NCBI GenBank assembly: GCA_903950295.1
Contig: CAJBAP010000449.1
Coordinates: 1 to 7,913, forward strand
Source of the DNA: an uncultured Rhodocyclaceae bacterium
GTDB lineage: Bacteria; Pseudomonadota; Gammaproteobacteria; Burkholderiales; Rhodocyclaceae
DNA: 7,913 nucleotides
Direction: 5' to 3'
Shown piece by piece: positions 6,724 through 7,913 of this stretch; position 1 is the stretch's first letter; every line of letters starts with the position of its first letter. The translations under genes and the position numbers were made by a program. Under the pieces are notes generated by a model. It was not told the DNA's origin and made no database searches. It worked only from the letters and a program-made list of their open reading frames with translations.

Positions 6724-7218
6724 AAGATCTCCTGATCATTGATGTTGGCGTACGCAGAAGAGAGTGCTCGGCTCTCCCGGGCAAACGATATTGCCTTGAT
6801 TTGCGCTACGCTATTTGCAACTTCTTGATCGCTTCATGTTCGGCGATCGGTCGCCCCGTCGCTATCGGAATTGGCTGATTTGCTGTAGGAAAAACCCCTC
6901 CGTTGCTGAAAGAACGAGCCGAGATACAACGCACCGCTTAGCTGAGTAGTCCAACTGGACTACTTCTGCGGCAGGGGCTGCAAGTGGTCGGGGCGATCTC
7001 TGCGGCCAATGACTGCGCTGACCGAAGTTTTACAAGCACCCAAAAACTGTCGGCGCCGACGTGAAACTGGTCGGCAAGAGGCGATCTAAATCTAAGTGGG
7101 CTACCGAGTTAATCCCTCGCTGCCGGCGTCGCGCCTTCGGCGACCTTGTCTGGGCAAATCTGCGTGTAATCTGCGGATTACGGCATTTTCAGTTATCAGC
7201 TGATGTTACGCACCCCCG
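6724..7218. other. About 500 bp without a recognised gene
   Basis: The segment should contain the promoter of the STAS gene at its left end, but I see no convincing -35/-10 pair there. A near-palindrome sits at 6945-6964, a perfect 12-bp palindrome GTCGGCGCCGAC at 7049-7060, and a direct repeat AATCTGCG at 7157-7164 and 7168-7175. A plus-strand frame from about 7022 to 7224 is open, but its translation matches nothing I know. Together with the decayed IS remnant to its right, the region looks like degraded DNA. Confidence 0.5.
6945..6964. repeat. Near-perfect 20-bp palindrome
   Basis: Arms AGTAGTCCA (6945-6953) and TGGACTACT (6956-6964) are exact inverted copies around a 2-bp centre. The centre is too small for a stable hairpin loop at full length and no T-run follows, so a dimeric protein binding site fits better than a terminator. 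It lies about 220 bp upstream of the STAS gene start. Confidence 0.45.
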
Positions 7219-7392
7219 ATGTTAGCCCCCTACCGAACAATCGCTGAAGTCGATTGGCCGGCGGCCGGCTGGGTTGACTGGTGTGACAATCGCAGGCTGC
7301 ACTCCGCAACCGAAACCGCCCCACCAGCAGAATTCGAACCGCACTATTACACTGCAAAGCGGGGATGTCAGCCGGAGATGTCACACACATGA
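7219..7392 (+). pseudogene. C-terminal remnant of an IS3-family transposase (orfB)
   Basis: The plus-strand frame from 7219 reads PYRTIAEVDWPAAGWVDW, then CDNRRLHSATETAPPAEFEPHYY, ending with TGA at 7390-7392. It aligns without gaps over 41 residues to the C-terminal part of the other transposase in this window (PWRSIEEVELATLEWVWW... NYY), with identical spacing of the W-V-x-W, RLHS, P-x-E and YY positions. The N-terminal 80 per cent, with the three DDE residues, is missing: an in-frame TGA lies at 7201-7203 and nothing transposase-like is seen before about 7222. The ATG at 7219 is therefore an accident of truncation. The remnant has no catalytic ability. Confidence 0.8.
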
Positions 7393-7394
7393 AG

Positions 7395-7419
7395 ACGGCA
7401 CAAAAAACCTAACGGTTCA
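7395..7419 (-). repeat. Terminal inverted repeat (right end) of the decayed IS3-family element
   Basis: Read inward from 7419 the sequence starts TGAACCG and continues into TTAGGTTTTTTG. It shares TGAA-CG and the TTTTG tract with the end at 7439. The outer boundary is set by the terminal TGA/TCA that IS3-family elements carry. Confidence 0.65.
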
Positions 7420-7438
7420 GTACGCATGGTTCTCGATC

Positions 7439-7464
7439 TGAATCGCCCTGGGTTTTGTTCCTAG
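7439..7464 (+). repeat. Terminal inverted repeat (right end) of the intact IS3-family element
   Basis: Reading inward on the plus strand the end is TGAATCGCCCTGGGTTTTG, close to the TGAACCGCCCCGGGTTT pattern of IS3-group elements. The repeat overlaps the stop codon of the transposase (7461-7463), a common compact arrangement in this family. Confidence 0.75.
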
Positions 7465-7913
7465 TGTTTTACGAGGGCACCGGTTGGAGTCCTCGCTTGT
7501 TGTGAATTGTAATAGTTGTCCTCGCATTCGACGGGTGTTTGGTAGTTCAGCTCTGAGTGCAGTCGTGAGTGGTTGAACCACCAGACCCATTCCAAGGTGG
7601 CTAGTTCTACTTCTTCGATGCTGCGCCAGGGCTTGCGGCCTTTGATTAATTCGTTTTTGTAAAGCCCGTTGATTGTTTCAGCTAGTGCATTGTCATAGCT
7701 GTCACCGACGGAACCAGTTGATGCTTGAATCCCTAGGTCAGCGAGCCGATTGGAATACGTCAGCGATAAATATTGACTGCCGTGGTCGGCATGATGGATG
7801 AGTCCTTCTAGATTTCCTTGGGTGAGCCATGAGGCCATGTCAAGTGCTTGCAAGGGTAGAGATTCAGTCGTGAGTCGTGATGACACATTCCAGCCAACAA
7901 TTTTCCGGCTATA
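7461..7913 (-). CDS. IS3-family transposase (orfB), 3' part, running off the window
   Basis: The frame is open to the right edge: nine codons (YSRKIVGWN) precede the GTG at 7886, so that GTG is internal and not the start. The 150 residues seen cover the end of the rve integrase core and the C-terminus. HHADHGSQY supplies the second catalytic Asp and SVGDSYDNALAE the Glu, with exactly 35 residues between them, the DD(35)E spacing of the IS3 family. GLYKNELI, PWRSIEEVELATLEWV and RLHS are family signatures of the IS3 group. The first Asp lies outside. A Trp replaces the usual Asp in the EWVDWFN motif (EWVWWFN here). In intact members orfB is made as an OrfAB fusion by -1 frameshifting; that site is not in view. 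No internal stop is seen, so the gene may be active. Confidence 0.9.
   Translation of the reverse strand, partial: YSRKIVGWNVSSRLTTESLPLQALDMASWLTQGNLEGLIHHADHGSQYLSLTYSNRLADLGIQASTGSVGDSYDNALAETINGLYKNELIKGRKPWRSIEEVELATLEWVWWFNHSRLHSELNYQTPVECEDNYYNSQQARTPTGALVKH

Larger units (their letters stand above)
7219..7419 (+). mobile_element. Decayed IS3-family element, right end only
   Basis: The transposase remnant is followed, 27 bp after its stop, by a terminus that reads inward on the minus strand as TGAACCGTTAGGTTTTTTG. The TGAACCG opening and the following T-run match the usual IS3-group terminus (TGAACCGCCCCGGGTTT type) and parallel the second element's end. The left part of the element is deleted; the junction is somewhere around 7200-7230. 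Confidence 0.7.
7439..7913 (-). mobile_element. IS3-family insertion sequence, right end inside the window, truncated by the window edge
   Basis: The element is inserted in the minus orientation. Its right terminus begins at 7439 and its transposase gene runs off the right edge, so the left end, orfA and the frameshift site are outside. Its base composition is visibly more AT-rich than the regulators to the left, in keeping with acquired DNA. Target duplication cannot be checked without the other end. Confidence 0.85.

Noticed and set aside
7195..7230. Integron attI/attC-like sequence (GATGTTACGCA, GTTAG core)
   Set aside because: The match to attI1 is about 11 bases, and no integrase, cassette or full recombination core pair is present.
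7196..7390. Minus-strand 64-residue frame over the IS remnant
   Set aside because: It lies opposite the plus-strand frame that aligns without gaps to an IS3 transposase.

Overview
The window looks like a chromosomal stretch from a moderately GC-rich Gram-negative bacterium. The style of the signalling proteins, the IS3-type insertion sequences and the dispersed GTCGGGTT-type palindrome suggest a proteobacterium, perhaps betaproteobacterial (Rhodocyclales-like). That placement is inference only; no marker gene is present.

Left two thirds (282-5329, minus strand): a two-gene signalling operon transcribed right to left. The first gene encodes a soluble hybrid histidine kinase (GAF, GAF, HisKA/HATPase, receiver, C-terminal helical module). 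The second encodes an 803-residue response regulator with receiver, coiled coil, GAF, GGDEF and EAL domains. The genes overlap by 4 bp (GTGA). The simplest model is that the kinase senses a cytosolic signal, phosphorylates the partner's receiver and so adjusts cyclic-di-GMP synthesis or breakdown. Every visible GGDEF, I-site and EAL key residue is present in the effector, whereas the kinase's own receiver has lost one residue of its acidic pair.

Middle (5330-6396): a leader region of about 500 bp carries a TATAAT-like box and a doubtful small ORF with a strong Shine-Dalgarno sequence. It is followed on the plus strand by a small cupin gene broken by one in-frame TAA. A 19-bp inverted repeat whose arms are themselves palindromic sits between this broken gene and the convergent next gene, in the position of a bidirectional terminator or REP-like element.

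Right (6397-7913): a 108-residue stand-alone STAS-domain protein (minus strand) with a good ribosome binding site and Tyr where SpoIIAA-type antagonists carry the phosphorylated Ser. About 500 bp without a recognisable gene follow. Two IS3-family ends then face each other tail to tail, 19 bp apart. The left one is a decayed remnant keeping only the last part of its transposase. The right one is an apparently intact element running off the window edge, with the DD(35)E second Asp and Glu visible.

I see no clearly new defence or biosynthetic system. The points most worth checking are the degenerate kinase receiver, the one-stop cupin pseudogene, the STAS substitution, the compound palindrome and the paired IS ends.
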